Assembly (NCBI RefSeq): GCF_003254395.2
Contig: NC_037639.1
Location: 15,540,537-15,604,536, forward strand
Source: Apis mellifera
Taxonomy: Eukaryota > Arthropoda > Insecta > Hymenoptera > Apidae
DNA length: 64,000 nt
Direction: 5' to 3'
The notes under the pieces are model-generated. The model made no database searches, was not told the DNA's origin, and saw only the letters and a program-made list of their open reading frames with translations. A program made the position numbers and the translations under genes. Below are positions 63,938-64,000 of this stretch, in pieces (position 1 is the stretch's first letter; every line of letters starts with the position of its first letter).

Positions 63938-64000
63938 TTATAACTTTAATATTTCTTGAACTGCAGCAACAATTTTGTTCGAACTAATTCCATATTTATC
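63938..64000 (-). CDS. C-terminal 20 codons of a minus-strand gene, possibly transketolase
   Basis: Reading the minus strand from the window edge gives DKYGISSNKIVAAVQEILKL and then TAA at 63940-63938. The open frame ends cleanly and the peptide has normal composition, unlike surrounding sequence. The pattern (D/K)-x-(F/Y)-G-I-S-x-N-x-I-x-x-A-V-x-x-(L/I)-L resembles the last helix of animal transketolase, where a KMFGID...I..AV segment ends the protein. With only 20 residues this is a weak assignment. The rest of the gene is outside the window. Confidence 0.4.
   Translation of the reverse strand, partial: DKYGISSNKIVAAVQEILKL

Overview
The window is AT-rich animal nuclear DNA of hymenopteran, probably honeybee-like, type. 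Coding genes have short (about 60-350 bp), very AT-rich GT-AG introns, intergenic DNA is AT-rich, and there is a sharp switch to GC-richer, CpG-containing DNA in the right half. Species is inferred from composition and gene content only. Exon joins were made by hand from splice sites and reading phase. Every multi-exon model listed as complete closes to a whole number of codons.

Left half (1-26 kb), compact housekeeping genes in alternating convergent and divergent pairs: the 3' end of an oxysterol-binding-protein-related (ORP9-like) gene (+, 1-352); a single-exon UBE3D-like E3 ligase (-, 1570-2679); mitochondrial ribosomal protein L19 (+, 5538-6694); the MYM zinc-finger protein without children/ZMYM (-, 7081-12484, 11 coding exons, 1552 aa); makorin RING E3 ligase (+, 14413-16699, 6 exons, 415 aa); a CUPID-domain cytohesin adaptor of the FRMD4/CCDC120/INAVA family (-, 21227-23581 or 23682); and CDC123 (+, 24593-25982, 6 exons, 328 aa). 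Convergent neighbours end very close together. The ORP/UBE3D pair shares a palindromic polyadenylation signal.

Right half (26-63 kb) is dominated by one large minus-strand gene. Its inferred coding exons run from 46124 down to 32054 and give 2878 aa: a helical N-terminal region, then a very long Ser/Gln/Asn/Pro-rich region with poly-Q, His and Gly tracts and a basic C-terminal tail. I could not name the family with confidence. Its 3'UTR probably runs about 6 kb through purine-rich simple repeats to near 26.05 kb, almost touching CDC123. Its first coding intron (41130-46094) holds two tandem-repeat arrays, about 165 bp and about 225 bp period. A 5'UTR exon near 46.1-46.8 kb carries a 109-codon upstream ORF ending directly against the proposed start codon. 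The stretch 46.8-62.8 kb has no gene I can support. It contains microsatellites, including a 330-bp CT/GT/CT composite, and isolated splice-donor or promoter-like signals. It may be 5'UTR introns of the large gene, with a promoter near 62.8 kb.

At the right edge, a 20-codon tail of another minus-strand gene (63938-64000) enters the window, perhaps transketolase.
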